Below, in pieces: positions 54,819-64,000 of a DNA stretch of 64,000 nucleotides. The DNA is taken from assembly GCA_947474365.1 (NCBI GenBank), contig CANJIU010000003.1, positions 62,001-126,000 of the forward strand, read 5' to 3'. This stretch comes from Opitutia bacterium (GTDB lineage: Bacteria; Verrucomicrobiota; Verrucomicrobiia; Opitutales; Opitutaceae). The position numbers were made by a program, and so were the translations under genes. Within the stretch, counting starts at the first letter, position 1. The number at the start of each line of letters is the position of its first letter. Under the pieces are notes generated by a model, which saw only the letters and a list, made by a program, of their open reading frames with translations, made no database searches and was not told where the DNA came from.

Positions 54819-54914
54819 GCCCGTACCTTTTTGACCATTGCCATCGGCGAGGTGCGCGAAGCGCGCCGTGGCGACCCAGCTCGATTGCTTCGGCGCTGCG
54901 CTTCTCGCAATGAC
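54819..54914. repeat. Interspersed palindromic repeat, copy 2 (nearly complete)
   Basis: This copy begins at CGCCCGTACC, contains GAGGTGCGCGAAGCGCGCC, and ends in CTTCTCGCAATGAC. Its two halves are roughly inverse of each other (CATTGC...GCAATG), as in MITE- or REP-like elements. It lies between the remnant region and the nitrilase operon. The interval 54045-55136 otherwise holds no convincing gene. Confidence 0.7.
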
Positions 54915-55136
54915 AGTCTCGTGATCAAGGGGCGTTGGCATTACAAAGCACAACGCGCCGCTGTTTTGATGGCGTTGCCGACTTGGAATCTCCACCAGGC
55001 GCGGGTGGCAAACGCGTCGGCGGCCTCGGCCGGCCTTTTCCGTTTGCCGCCGTGGTTCCCATCGTGTGTTTGGTGGTGTCGGCTCTTCCCGGGGTCCCGC
55101 CGGTCAGACGCCGCAAAGCCCCAACGCCTCCACCCC

Positions 55137-56003
55137 ATGCGCCCAACGCTCCTCGCCGTTTTTCTGTGGTTCATCCTGTCTGTGGCGGCGGCCTCCGAGG
55201 GGAGCTTCAAGGTCGCCGCCCTGAAGGTCATGCCGGTCACCGGCGACCCGGCGGCCAATTACGCCACGTTTGAACGGCTCGCCCGGCAGGGCGCGGCGGC
55301 GGGGGCGCGGCTGATCGTGACGCCGGAGTGTTACCTCGACGGATACATGGGCAATCCCAAGTTCACACCCGGGATGACGCGCGAGAAATTACCCGGCGTG
55401 GCCGAAGCGATCGACGGCCCGTGGGTGAGGAAGGCGCGCGCGCTCGCCCGAGAGCTGAAAGTCCACGTGCTCTTCGGCTTTTCGGAACTCCGCGGGGGCA
55501 AGGTCTACAACACGATCTCAATCCTGGCGCCCGACGGTTCGCTCGCCGGCCGTTATGCAAAATCACATATCGGGGGCGGCGAGCTGTACGAGGCCGGCAA
55601 CGAGCTGCCCGTGTTTGAGACCGCGCTGGGGAAGATGGGCATCCTGATCTGCTTCGATCGGCAGCCGCCGGAGAACGCCCGCACGCTCACGTTGAAAGGG
55701 GCGCAATTCATCGTCGTTCCCGCCTATGGCCGGAAGAGCACGCCGACCGACGAAGACATCCTGATGCGCGCGCGTTCCCAGGAAAACGGCGTCTATGTCA
55801 TCTACACCAGCCCGTACAATGCGTTCGTCGCCGACCCGGTGGGCGAGATGGTTTCGCAGGTCCGTGACGAGGTCGATGGGCTGATGCTGGCCGACATCGT
55901 CCTGGATCAGCGAATACACGACCGGCACGCGTTGCAGAATCGTCGCCCGGAGATGTACGGGCAGTTGACCGCCAAACCGTTGGAAAAGACAAAGTCACCG
56001 TGA
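55137..56003 (+). CDS. Exported carbon-nitrogen hydrolase (nitrilase family), first of pair
   Basis: The 288-residue product has a signal peptide (MRPTLLAVFLWFILSVAAAS) and a nitrilase-fold domain. The catalytic triad is Glu64 (VTPECYLDGY), Lys142 (GRYAKSHIG) and Cys172 (ILICFDRQPPE). Family members hydrolyse amides, carbamoyl groups or nitriles; the specificity cannot be read here. The ATG at 55137 is selected because it starts the signal peptide; the frame is open upstream into a repeat. Its stop is 25 bases before the second nitrilase gene, so both are probably one operon. Export is unusual for this family. Confidence 0.85.
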   Translation: MRPTLLAVFLWFILSVAAASEGSFKVAALKVMPVTGDPAANYATFERLARQGAAAGARLIVTPECYLDGYMGNPKFTPGMTREKLPGVAEAIDGPWVRKARALARELKVHVLFGFSELRGGKVYNTISILAPDGSLAGRYAKSHIGGGELYEAGNELPVFETALGKMGILICFDRQPPENARTLTLKGAQFIVVPAYGRKSTPTDEDILMRARSQENGVYVIYTSPYNAFVADPVGEMVSQVRDEVDGLMLADIVLDQRIHDRHALQNRRPEMYGQLTAKPLEKTKSP

Positions 56004-56028
56004 GCGCCCACCGCACCTCCGAACGCCG

Positions 56029-56958
56029 ATGAATCGACCAATCTTGGGGAGAATAATGACGGTCCTGTTCGCCCTGGTGGGCCTTGGGATCGCCTGCGGC
56101 CAGGCGTCGGTGCCTCTGGCGGCCGGCGCGCCCGGCGGAACGTTGCGCGTCGCCGTGGTGCAGATACGTTCCGGACCCGACCTTCGCGCCAATGTGGCCA
56201 AGATTAATGCGCGTCTGGCCGAGTGCGCCGCCCGGCGTGCGGAGATCGCGGTGTTTCCAGAGTGCGCGGTGTCGAGCTATGCGAAGGAGGCGATCCTGGC
56301 CCTGAAGCCGGACGCGCTGGCAGCCGCCGAAAAAGAAATCGCCGCGGCGTGCCGCGCTCATGGCATCGCGACCATCGTGGGAGTGCCGCAGCTCCGCGAC
56401 GGTCGCTGGTTCAATTGCGCGCTGATCATCGATCGTCGCGGCGAGGTGATCGGCCGTTACGACAAAGTCCACCTCGCCGGGCAGGACCTGCAGTGGAATT
56501 GTGTCGGCGGCACCGGCCTGCCCCCGGTGTTTTCGATCGGCGGCACGCGGGCCTCGGTGATCATCTGCCACGACAGCCGTTACCCGGAGCTCTGTCGTTT
56601 GCCGGTCATCGCGGGAGCGCGCGTCGTCTTTTATCTTTCGTTCGAGGCGGCGCTGGTAAAGGAGAGCAAGATGGTGCCCTACCGGGCCCAGGTGCAGGCG
56701 CGGGCGGTGGAGAACAATGTGTTTCTCGTCCATGCGAACGCACCGGCCGACGATCTGCGCACGGGGTCGCATGGCCAGAGCCGAATCGTGGGGCCGGACG
56801 GCAACCTCCTGCAGGAGGCGTCGCAACTGCAGGAGGAAGTGCTCGTGGCGGACCTCGACCTGAAGGAGGCGACCGCGAAATGGGCGCTCGATTCGCTCAA
56901 CGGTCCGCAGGCCGAGTGGTGGCGGGCGGCGCTCAAGGACGTCCCGCGGCTGCCATGA
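56029..56958 (+). CDS. Exported carbon-nitrogen hydrolase (nitrilase family), second of pair
   Basis: The 309-residue product starts with a signal peptide (TVLFALVGLGIACGQA, about 11-26; the Cys at 23 is a weak lipobox candidate). The triad is Glu78 (VFPECAVSSY), Lys146 (RYDKVHLAG) and Cys180 (VIICHDSRYPE). It differs from its neighbour in length and in the residues around the catalytic Cys, so substrates may differ. Together they form an operon of exported amide or nitrile hydrolases. No partner transporter is close. The substrate is unknown. Confidence 0.85.
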   Translation: MNRPILGRIMTVLFALVGLGIACGQASVPLAAGAPGGTLRVAVVQIRSGPDLRANVAKINARLAECAARRAEIAVFPECAVSSYAKEAILALKPDALAAAEKEIAAACRAHGIATIVGVPQLRDGRWFNCALIIDRRGEVIGRYDKVHLAGQDLQWNCVGGTGLPPVFSIGGTRASVIICHDSRYPELCRLPVIAGARVVFYLSFEAALVKESKMVPYRAQVQARAVENNVFLVHANAPADDLRTGSHGQSRIVGPDGNLLQEASQLQEEVLVADLDLKEATAKWALDSLNGPQAEWWRAALKDVPRLP

Positions 56959-57342
56959 TGGTGGTTGGCACGTCTGGCGCATGAAACGGGGAATCGTTCG
57001 CGGCGCGACGGGATGGTTTGGGGAAATTTCCTCGTGCGGACTGCGTTCGCCAATTTCGATTGATCGGTCGTGTTTACCCATGAGCCAGAGGTATTGCGGA
57101 CCGCGAATTCTGACGTGGCATGCCCCGTGCAAAGTGAAACGCGTGCAAATGCTGTCGGTTGAAATGACGATGTCCCGGTTTACGGAGTTGGGCTGCGATT
57201 CCGCGGAGCGTGTGTCTCCGGGAGCTTTTTTCGGGAAACAACCGTCTTGCGCTCTTGGGTAGAACAAGGGCAAGGTTTCATAGTCCAATCTCAGTCCTGC
57301 GCCCCCGCCTCCACTAATTATCGTACGACTAATTCGCTTATT
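56959..57342. other. 384-base gap before the giant exported protein gene
   Basis: No convincing gene is present; the one frame open for about 93 codons (56981-57262) has no recognisable domain and atypical composition. The stretch next to the downstream start (57300-57342) is A/T-richer (TAATTATCGTACGACTAATT), consistent with a promoter region, but no specific element can be assigned. Confidence 0.5.
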
Positions 57343-60300
57343 ATGAAGATAATCCCTGCCCAGAAAACCTCGTTGTTTCAACGTCCGTCGCGATGGTCGC
57401 GACTGTTGGTCGTGACGTCCGCGCTGTTGTTGGGTGCAAGCGGGGCGTTCGCCCAGACCTACGGTGTCAGCACCTACGCCGGAGCGGCGTTTCAGGCCGC
57501 CAACACCGACACCGCCACCGGTCCCGCCACCGCCGCCCGTTTCAGCAGCCCGAAGGGCGTGGCGGTTGATGCGGCCGGCAATCTCTATGTCGCCGATTCC
57601 GTCAACGGCGCCATTCGGAAAATCGCCGTGACCACCGGTATCACCACGACGGTTGCGAGTGGATTCGTGAATCCGAGCGGCGTGGCGGTTGACACCGCGG
57701 GCGTTCTCTATGTCGCCGACACGGGCCGGCACCGGATCGCCAAGATTGTCGTCGGGGGAACCTCGACGACGGTAACAGTAATCGCAGGTGAGTCCGGGAC
57801 GACCACGGGCACCTCGGGACTCGTCGATAACGCGACCGGCACTGCGGCGCGTTTTTTCAATCCTTCCGGCATTGTCGTGAACGGCGCGGGAACGATCGCC
57901 TATGTCGCCGATACGGGTAACCACATCATCCGCCGAATCGATCTTACGACGAATGCGGTGACGACGATCGCAGGAACGGTGACGGGGACGACCACTCTTA
58001 CTGGCAACCCCGGGGTGGCCAACGGCAGTCCCGGCACCACGGCTTCGTTTACCAGCCCCTACGCCCTGGCGCTGAGTGGAGCGCTGATCTTTGTCGCCGA
58101 CCGCAACAATCACTCGATTCGCCAAATCGACACCTCGTCCTCCAACGCGGTCACGACCTTTGCCGGCACATCCGGCACGTCGGGCAGCACGGATTCCCCG
58201 GCGTTGTTTCGCAATCCTCAAGGCATTGCAGCCGACGCGGGTGGCATCTTGTTTGTGGCTGACGCCGGTAATTCGACGATCCGGCGCATCACGTCGACGG
58301 GTGCAGTCACCACCGTCGCCGGTGTGGCGGGTACGTTGGGCGTAACGGACGGATTGGGCACGGCATCGCGCTTCCAGACTCCCTTTGGCATCGCAGTACA
58401 CAGTTCCGGGGTGATTTACGTCGCGGACGCGGACAGCCAGAATATCCGGCGGCTCGCCCTCGCGACCGCGCCGACGATCGGGACAACGCTGGTCTCGACT
58501 CCTTCGGGCAATGCCGTGACTGCTGGAGGCAACATATCGCTGAACGCGACCATCAGCGGCAGCCCCGCTCCGACGGTGACGTGGCAGGTTCAACCCGCGG
58601 CCGGTGGCGGTTTCACGGCTCTGACGATTGCTGCTCCGTATAGCGTGAGCACGACCGGCACCACCGCGACCCTGACGATTACCGGGGCGACGGCGGCGCT
58701 CAATGGCAACCAGTACCGGGTGGTGGCGACCAACGGCGTCTTGCCCGACCCGGCTCCCAGTGCGGCACTCACCCTGACGGTCAATCAACCCCCGACGCTG
58801 GCAAATGCCACCACCACCGGAAATTTCACGATTGGGGTCAATGGGACGTTTACCTTCGTGGCCAACGGGTCGCCCGCGCCGGACCTCTCGATCCTGAGCG
58901 GAAATTATCCGGTCAACGCCGTGCTCACGCAGGTGAAGACAGCTGGAACGACAACCGGCACGGTCACGTGGTCGCCCTCGACGACGGAAGCTGCCTCCTC
59001 TCCCTATACGTTTGTGGTCAAGGCAAGCAATGGACTCGGGACTGATGCGACGCAGTCGTTTACTTTGACGGTGCTGACGGGCCCCTCGATCGCCACCCAC
59101 CCCGCCAATCAGGTCATTTCGCCGGGAGGTACGGCCACTTTCTCGGTGAACGCGACTTCAAACTCCGGCGCACTGACATACCAATGGCAGCGCCAGGGGG
59201 TTGGGACTTTGGGATTCTTCGCGTTGACCGACAATGGTCACTACACGGGTTCCGCTACGTCGACGCTGTCTGTATCCAGCATCGGGCTCTCGGAGAGCGG
59301 CGATCAATTCAGGGTGGTCGTTACCAGCGGCGCTGGCAACCCGGCCCAGTCCAATGTCGCGTCGCTCACGGTGACGCAGTCGCCTCAGATCACGAGTCTG
59401 AACAATGCGATCTTTGTCGAGGGACAAAACAACCAGTTCACGGTTCAGGCCACGGGTTCGCCGGCTCCGACGTTTTCGATCACCAGCGGTTCATTGCCGC
59501 CGAACATCAGCCTGCTCCCGAGCACCGGTGTGATTTCGGGCATTCCGGCCACAGGCGCGAGCGCGACGCCTCAATACGTCTTTACGGTCACGGCCAGCAA
59601 CGGGGTGTTCCCCGATTCGCAGCAGACCTTCACGCTGACCGTTTCGCCGACCGCGGCGATCCCTACGTTTACCACCCAGCCGGTCAGTGTCTCCGCCTCG
59701 CTTGGTCAGGCGATCACCTATTCTGTGGTGGTTACTGGCACGCCGACTCCGACGATTGTCTGGCAACGCCAGGCAGCCGGCTCGTTTGGCTTCATTGATT
59801 TGACGAACAATGTGACGTTCAGTGGCGTGAACACCCAGACTCTGGTCGTCACGAACCCCAGTTCCGGGATGAACGGCGACATCTTCCGCGCGGTGGCCAG
59901 CAGTACCAGCGGGATCGCGTACAGCAACGCGGCCACGCTCACGCTCGTCGTGGGCACCACTCTGTCAACGTTCGCCGGCCAACCGGGATTGCCTGGCGCC
60001 ATCGACGACGTCGGAACGGCTGCCCGTTTCAACACTCCGGCAAGCATTGCCACCGATGCCTCCGGTTCAATCTATGTCGCCGACACGACCAACCATGTCA
60101 TCCGGAAGATTACCTCGGCCGGTGTCGTGACGACACTCGCCGGCTTGGCGGGCGTCAGTGGCAGCACGGACGGTACGGGCACCGTGGCACGATTCAACGG
60201 GCCGGCAGGCATTGCCGTGAGCAGTCTTGGCACGGTCTACGTTGCCGACACATTCAATCACACGATTCGCGTTGTGAGCCCTCAGGGCGCTGTCACCACG

Positions 60301-63300
60301 CTGGCCGGTTCCGCCGGCCTTAACGGAGTTACGGACGCGGTTGGTGCCCTTGCCCGCTTCAATTATCCCTCGGGGGTGGCGGTCGATTTCTCCGGCACCG
60401 TCTACGTCGCAGATACTCTCAGCCATACGATTCGTCGGATTACGCCCGACGGCTCGGTGTCGCTTCTGGCCGGTTCGCCGGGAACGCGCGGTGCGGTCAA
60501 CGATTTTGGCAGCAACGCCCGCTTCGCTTCTCCCAACGCCCTCGCGATCGATAACAGCGGCAACATCTATGTGGCCGACTCCTTTAACCACGCCATCCGC
60601 CGCGTGACGACCTCGGGTCAGGTGACGACCTTCTCGGGTACCTTGGGCACGGTTGGCACGACCGACTCCCCTCCGCTCTACAACCAGCCGTCGGGCATCG
60701 CGGTGAACTCGAGTGGGGATGTTTTCGTGGCTGACACCTACAGCAACACGATCCGGCGGATCGCGGCTTCGACTGGTGTCGTCACGACGATTGCCGGTTT
60801 CCCCGGCGCTTCCGGTTCGGTTGACGGCATCGGCTCGGCGGCGCGCATGAGTCAGCCGTACGGAATCGCGGTGGACACCCTCGGTAACATCTATGTCGCC
60901 GACACGCGCAATCACACCATCCGCCGCAGCGGTACGGTTTCGGCCCCGCAGATCCAGACCCATCCGGTGTCCCGCGTTCTGCCGGCCGGCGGCAGCGCCA
61001 CGTTTACCGTCACTGCGACCGGCACTCCGCCCGCGTCGATCTTCCAATGGCAGCGGCAAGCGGCGGGAGTGGAGGGCTTCGTCAATCTGAACAACGACTC
61101 CGTGTATTCCGGCGTGACCACCGCGACACTGACGGTTGCGGCAATCACCAGTGAAATGAATGGCGATCAGTTCCGCGTGCAGGTGAGCAATCTCATCAGC
61201 CCCGACGCGGTTTCCAATGCGGCTGTGCTCACCGTTGGCGTTGCTCCGGTGTTCACGTCCACGAACAGCGCGACGGTGCGGGCGACAAATCCCTTGACCT
61301 TCACCGTGGCGGCGACGGGCACGCCGACTCCGACCTTCACGGCCATCGGTGTGCCGGCGTGGGCGACGTTCAATTCCGTCACCGGAGTTTTCAGCGGTAC
61401 TCCTCCCGACACGGCAGGCTCGCCCTTTACGATTACGTTCACGGCGGCCAACGGCCTCAGCGTAAATCAGACGTTTACCCTCACGGTCACGCCGGCGGTT
61501 CTTCCGCCGGTGATCACCGGGCAGCCCGCCAATGTGTCGATCGACCAGGGCCAGACGGCCACTTTCTCCGTGACCGCCACCGGCACCGCTCCCTTCAGTT
61601 ATCAATGGCGCCGCAACGGTCTGGTGGTGCCCGGCGCGACCGGCCCGACACTGTCCATCCCCGGCGCACAGCCGGCAAACGGTGGAACGTACTCGGTCAC
61701 CGTGCAAAACTCGGTTGGCAGCGTCGTCTCCAACGGGGCTTCGCTCGTGGTCAACACCGCTCCGGTCTTCGTCTCGCAGCCCCGCGCGCAAACGGCGTTG
61801 GCCGGCAGCACGGTGGTCTTCGCGGTCGAGGCGCTCGGTAGCACCAGCTTCAACTATCAATGGCGGAAGAACGGCATTTCGATTGCCGGAGCGATTGGTT
61901 CGACGTTTACCCTGACGACGGTCACCGCCTCCGATGTCGGCAGCTACGATGTGATCGTGTCCAATGCGCTCGGTCAGATCATCAGCAGTCTCGCGCAACT
62001 CACCGTCGTCACGGCGCCAGTCGCACCGGCGATCACCGTGCAGCCGGCCAATCGGACCGCGCTGCTGGGTGGTTCGACGACACTGACAGTGGCGGCGAGC
62101 GGCGCTCCGTCTCCCGGATACCAGTGGCGTCGTAACGGCGCGAACATCGCCAACGCCAACAACCCGAGCTTTGTCATTCCCAGCGTGCAGGCGAGCGACG
62201 CCGCCAGCTATGACGTGGTGGTGACCAATTCCGTGGGCAGCACCACTTCGAATGGCGCCATTCTGCGGGTGATCGCCCGCAGCTATGCCGGCTACTACTT
62301 CGGCACGTTCAGCAACAGCCTCGGAAGCTACGCCATCCTGGTGCGGGACGATAACACGGGAATCTTCCTTGGTTATCTTCCGGGTTCCGTCGCCCCGGTG
62401 ACGAACCTGAACATCTCGGTCAACGACTCCGGCCAGTTCGTCTTCGCCCAGAACGCGATCGCGGCGGCCACGGCTGCCTCGGCGGCGGCTGACGAGCCGG
62501 TGCGTGCGGCGGCGCTCGCTCCGGTGACGGTGAGCGGCACGATTGGAACCGACGGAACGATTTCCGGAACGATCCAGGGTGGAGCCAGCGCTTCGCTCTC
62601 GGGTTCGCGCGCCTCGGACACGGGTGCATCCCAATCCGTTTCAGGCTTCTACCAGATGGGCGCCAGCACCGGTGCGGCGACCACCATGGTGATTGCCGGC
62701 CCGGGCACCCAGGCGTTCTTCGTCACGCAATCCGGTGCGAACACCGACGGCGGTCTCGGAAGCGTGAATGCCAACGGCCAGATCAATATTGCAGGCAACC
62801 GTTCCGCGATCACGGCCACGATCAATCAATCCACCCGGGTCATCACCGGCACGTCAAGCGGCGCGATTGCGGCCACCTTGAATGGTGCCAGCGAGGCGGC
62901 CCTGGCAACCCAGCGCCTGGTGAACATCTCCAGTCGCGCCCGGGTGGGTACGGGTGATTCTGTGGCGATCGCGGGATTCGTCATCTCCGGCGAGGAGTCC
63001 AAGCCGGTGTTGATCCGCGCCGTCGGTCCGACCATTGGAGCTGCGCCGTTCAATGTCGGTGGGTCGCTCGCTGCGCCGCGTCTTGAACTGTTCCGTGGCA
63101 GCACGTCGCTCGCGGTCAACACCGGCATCGCCACCAATCGCGCGCCGATCGATGCGGCTGGGCTGCAGGCCGGTGCGTTCGCCCTGGGCACCTCCGGCGC
63201 CGACGCCGCGATGTTCATTACGTTGGCCCCTGGTAACTACACCGCCGTGGTCAGCAGCACGACCAACACCGCCGGTGTTGCGCTCGTTGAGGTCTACGAC

Positions 63301-63714
63301 CTCTCGACGCCCGCTGCCGGCCAGAAATTGCTCAATATCGCGACGCGCGCCGCCGCCGGCACGGGTGACAACACCCTCATCGCGGGATTTGTTGTTCCTC
63401 CGGGACCGTCAAAACGCGTGATCGTTCGGGCCGTCGGTCCGGGCCTGACACCGTTCGGTGTTGCCGGAGTACTCGCCCAGCCGACGCTGATTCTGCTCAA
63501 CGGTGCCGCGACTGTCGCCCAGAACACCAATTGGAGCACCTCGGCCGACGCGGCTGCGATCACCGCCGCTTCCGCTCAGGTGGGCGCCTTCGGCCTCGCG
63601 AACAACGATTCCGCGTTGATCGCGACGCTGGCGCCGGGCAATTACACCGCCCAGGTGCTGGGAGCGGGTGGCTCGACGGGTGTCGCGCTGATCGAAGTCT
63701 ACGAGTTGCCGTAA
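57343..63714 (+). CDS. Giant exported protein: two NHL propellers, Ig-like domains and a duplicated C-terminal domain
   Basis: The 2123-residue product has a signal peptide (VVTSALLLGASGAFAQ). Block A (about 40-375) holds six NHL-type repeats of form GxAxDxxGxxYVADxxxxxIRxI, enough for one six-bladed propeller. Immunoglobulin-like and putative-Ig domains follow (about 375-865, with YQWQR, SPAPTFSITSGSLPPNISL). Block B (about 870-1200) has six more NHL repeats. More Ig-like domains (about 1200-1643, with repeated YQWRRNG) lead to an Ala-rich beta region (1643-1855). Two copies of a domain of about 130 residues close the protein (about 1860-1990 and 1996-2123), each with RVGTGDxxxIAGFV, VRAVGP and LAPGNYTAxV...EVYxL. 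The role may be adhesion or glycan binding at the surface. An intrinsic terminator follows. Confidence 0.88.
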   Translation: MKIIPAQKTSLFQRPSRWSRLLVVTSALLLGASGAFAQTYGVSTYAGAAFQAANTDTATGPATAARFSSPKGVAVDAAGNLYVADSVNGAIRKIAVTTGITTTVASGFVNPSGVAVDTAGVLYVADTGRHRIAKIVVGGTSTTVTVIAGESGTTTGTSGLVDNATGTAARFFNPSGIVVNGAGTIAYVADTGNHIIRRIDLTTNAVTTIAGTVTGTTTLTGNPGVANGSPGTTASFTSPYALALSGALIFVADRNNHSIRQIDTSSSNAVTTFAGTSGTSGSTDSPALFRNPQGIAADAGGILFVADAGNSTIRRITSTGAVTTVAGVAGTLGVTDGLGTASRFQTPFGIAVHSSGVIYVADADSQNIRRLALATAPTIGTTLVSTPSGNAVTAGGNISLNATISGSPAPTVTWQVQPAAGGGFTALTIAAPYSVSTTGTTATLTITGATAALNGNQYRVVATNGVLPDPAPSAALTLTVNQPPTLANATTTGNFTIGVNGTFTFVANGSPAPDLSILSGNYPVNAVLTQVKTAGTTTGTVTWSPSTTEAASSPYTFVVKASNGLGTDATQSFTLTVLTGPSIATHPANQVISPGGTATFSVNATSNSGALTYQWQRQGVGTLGFFALTDNGHYTGSATSTLSVSSIGLSESGDQFRVVVTSGAGNPAQSNVASLTVTQSPQITSLNNAIFVEGQNNQFTVQATGSPAPTFSITSGSLPPNISLLPSTGVISGIPATGASATPQYVFTVTASNGVFPDSQQTFTLTVSPTAAIPTFTTQPVSVSASLGQAITYSVVVTGTPTPTIVWQRQAAGSFGFIDLTNNVTFSGVNTQTLVVTNPSSGMNGDIFRAVASSTSGIAYSNAATLTLVVGTTLSTFAGQPGLPGAIDDVGTAARFNTPASIATDASGSIYVADTTNHVIRKITSAGVVTTLAGLAGVSGSTDGTGTVARFNGPAGIAVSSLGTVYVADTFNHTIRVVSPQGAVTTLAGSAGLNGVTDAVGALARFNYPSGVAVDFSGTVYVADTLSHTIRRITPDGSVSLLAGSPGTRGAVNDFGSNARFASPNALAIDNSGNIYVADSFNHAIRRVTTSGQVTTFSGTLGTVGTTDSPPLYNQPSGIAVNSSGDVFVADTYSNTIRRIAASTGVVTTIAGFPGASGSVDGIGSAARMSQPYGIAVDTLGNIYVADTRNHTIRRSGTVSAPQIQTHPVSRVLPAGGSATFTVTATGTPPASIFQWQRQAAGVEGFVNLNNDSVYSGVTTATLTVAAITSEMNGDQFRVQVSNLISPDAVSNAAVLTVGVAPVFTSTNSATVRATNPLTFTVAATGTPTPTFTAIGVPAWATFNSVTGVFSGTPPDTAGSPFTITFTAANGLSVNQTFTLTVTPAVLPPVITGQPANVSIDQGQTATFSVTATGTAPFSYQWRRNGLVVPGATGPTLSIPGAQPANGGTYSVTVQNSVGSVVSNGASLVVNTAPVFVSQPRAQTALAGSTVVFAVEALGSTSFNYQWRKNGISIAGAIGSTFTLTTVTASDVGSYDVIVSNALGQIISSLAQLTVVTAPVAPAITVQPANRTALLGGSTTLTVAASGAPSPGYQWRRNGANIANANNPSFVIPSVQASDAASYDVVVTNSVGSTTSNGAILRVIARSYAGYYFGTFSNSLGSYAILVRDDNTGIFLGYLPGSVAPVTNLNISVNDSGQFVFAQNAIAAATAASAAADEPVRAAALAPVTVSGTIGTDGTISGTIQGGASASLSGSRASDTGASQSVSGFYQMGASTGAATTMVIAGPGTQAFFVTQSGANTDGGLGSVNANGQINIAGNRSAITATINQSTRVITGTSSGAIAATLNGASEAALATQRLVNISSRARVGTGDSVAIAGFVISGEESKPVLIRAVGPTIGAAPFNVGGSLAAPRLELFRGSTSLAVNTGIATNRAPIDAAGLQAGAFALGTSGADAAMFITLAPGNYTAVVSSTTNTAGVALVEVYDLSTPAAGQKLLNIATRAAAGTGDNTLIAGFVVPPGPSKRVIVRAVGPGLTPFGVAGVLAQPTLILLNGAATVAQNTNWSTSADAAAITAASAQVGAFGLANNDSALIATLAPGNYTAQVLGAGGSTGVALIEVYELP

Positions 63715-63749
63715 GCGGACCGGCTCACGCCTACGTTCTGAATTCTTCC

Positions 63750-63780
63750 AAACCCGGGGCCGCAAGCCCCGGGTTTTTTT
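63750..63780 (+). terminator. Strong intrinsic terminator
   Basis: A perfect 11-bp stem AAACCCGGGGC / GCCCCGGGTTT with loop CGCAA runs into a T-run to 63780. It is 36 bases after the giant gene's stop. The following 63781-63947 holds nothing recognisable. Confidence 0.93.
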
Positions 63781-63947
63781 GCGCTCAAATGGCCGACGGC
63801 TGCGGCGTAGTGGGATAAACCGCCTGCTCGACGGTGCGTTTCCGGCGGTGCAGTTGGATAAAAACGCCGTGACGTCGATTTCCTGTGTCAAACCCCGCTC
63901 GGGGCGCTTGCACCGTGCCGTCGGGCTGACCAACGTTTCCCATCCCC

Positions 63948-64000
63948 ATGAGCTCCTCTGCCTCTGCTCAATCAGAACCCAACAAGCTGCTCCGTACCCT
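63948..64000 (+). CDS. Start of a further gene (cut by window edge)
   Basis: An ATG at 63948 opens a frame reading MSSSASAQSEPNKLLRTL up to the window end. A Ser-rich start then NKLLRTL is seen in cytoplasmic N-termini of amino-acid permease-type transporters, but 17 residues are not enough to decide. The upstream terminator suggests a separate transcription unit. Confidence 0.4.
   Translation, partial: MSSSASAQSEPNKLLRT

Noticed and set aside
54196-54834. A 212-codon gene after the sixth receptor
   Set aside because: The frame runs through the interspersed repeat and the palindrome array and has no coherent domain beyond its first 30 residues.
56981-57262. A 93-codon gene in the gap before the giant protein
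   Set aside because: No domain, no ribosome binding site and composition unlike the neighbours.
55798-59100. Open frame of 1100 codons on the minus strand
   Set aside because: It is antisense to the nitrilase pair and the NHL/Ig gene, with Arg-rich low-information composition.
57540-60945. A CRISPR or DNA tandem array suggested by repeated YVAD coding units
   Set aside because: The repeats are degenerate at DNA level and are explained by NHL protein repeats.
60067-62634. Open frame of 855 codons on the minus strand
   Set aside because: It mirrors the repeat structure of the giant exported protein on the other strand; no independent domain.

Overview
The window is GC-rich DNA from a Gram-negative bacterium, most likely a verrucomicrobium of the Opitutaceae (Opitutus-like). 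This is inferred from gene content: six very large TonB-dependent receptors, several with an LSPF-type N-terminal motif, four secreted sulfatases, a DUF1080 protein, a PQQ-type WPQWRG protein, a YHYH protein, and a giant NHL/Ig exported protein. No SusD-like protein, tRNA, rRNA or CRISPR array was seen.

Layout. 1-8.7 kb: start of a sulfatase gene (minus strand), a DacB-type D,D-carboxypeptidase divergent from a PhoD-like phosphatase, a second sulfatase with an accessory C-terminal domain, a LamG/DUF1080-like secreted protein, a YHYH protein and a PQQ-type propeller. 8.7-17.2 kb: two receptors with carboxypeptidase-regulatory-like N-terminal domains around a secreted protein of unknown function. 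17.28-19.5 kb: a complete, compact insertion sequence coding for an ISKra4-like transposase and a DUF4338 (DruA-like) protein with overlapping stop and start codons. 19.6-28.1 kb: an AraC-type regulator divergent from a receptor, a DUF1080 protein and another receptor. 28.2-28.6 kb: a two-gene module resembling a toxin-antitoxin pair. 28.7-33.7 kb: an operon of a Tat-exported polysaccharide-lyase-like protein, a sulfatase and a membrane-anchored toroid-like protein. 33.7-37.6 kb: a secreted esterase, an orphan ABC substrate-binding protein and a fourth sulfatase.

37.6-51.0 kb looks like one catabolic locus. A LacI-type regulator, with a 17-bp palindromic operator just before its start codon, is divergent from a receptor. 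Downstream lie a right-handed beta-helix protein, an exported HpcH/HpaI aldolase, an iron-dependent alcohol dehydrogenase, a PdxA2-type dehydrogenase, a LamG plus propeller-like secreted protein and a DUF1537 acid-sugar kinase. The kinase and PdxA2 are the known enzyme pair for four-carbon acid sugars, so an acid sugar released from a polymer is a reasonable substrate guess.

51.2-64 kb: a sixth receptor, about 1.1 kb of decayed DNA with interspersed repeats, two tandem exported nitrilase-family hydrolases, and a 2123-residue exported protein with two six-repeat NHL propellers, Ig-like domains and a duplicated C-terminal domain, closed by a strong terminator. Overall the region appears devoted to capturing and breaking down sulfated or acidic polysaccharides. 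The points most worth attention are the DruA-like insertion sequence, the LacI operator with the acid-sugar locus, and the putative toxin-antitoxin pair.
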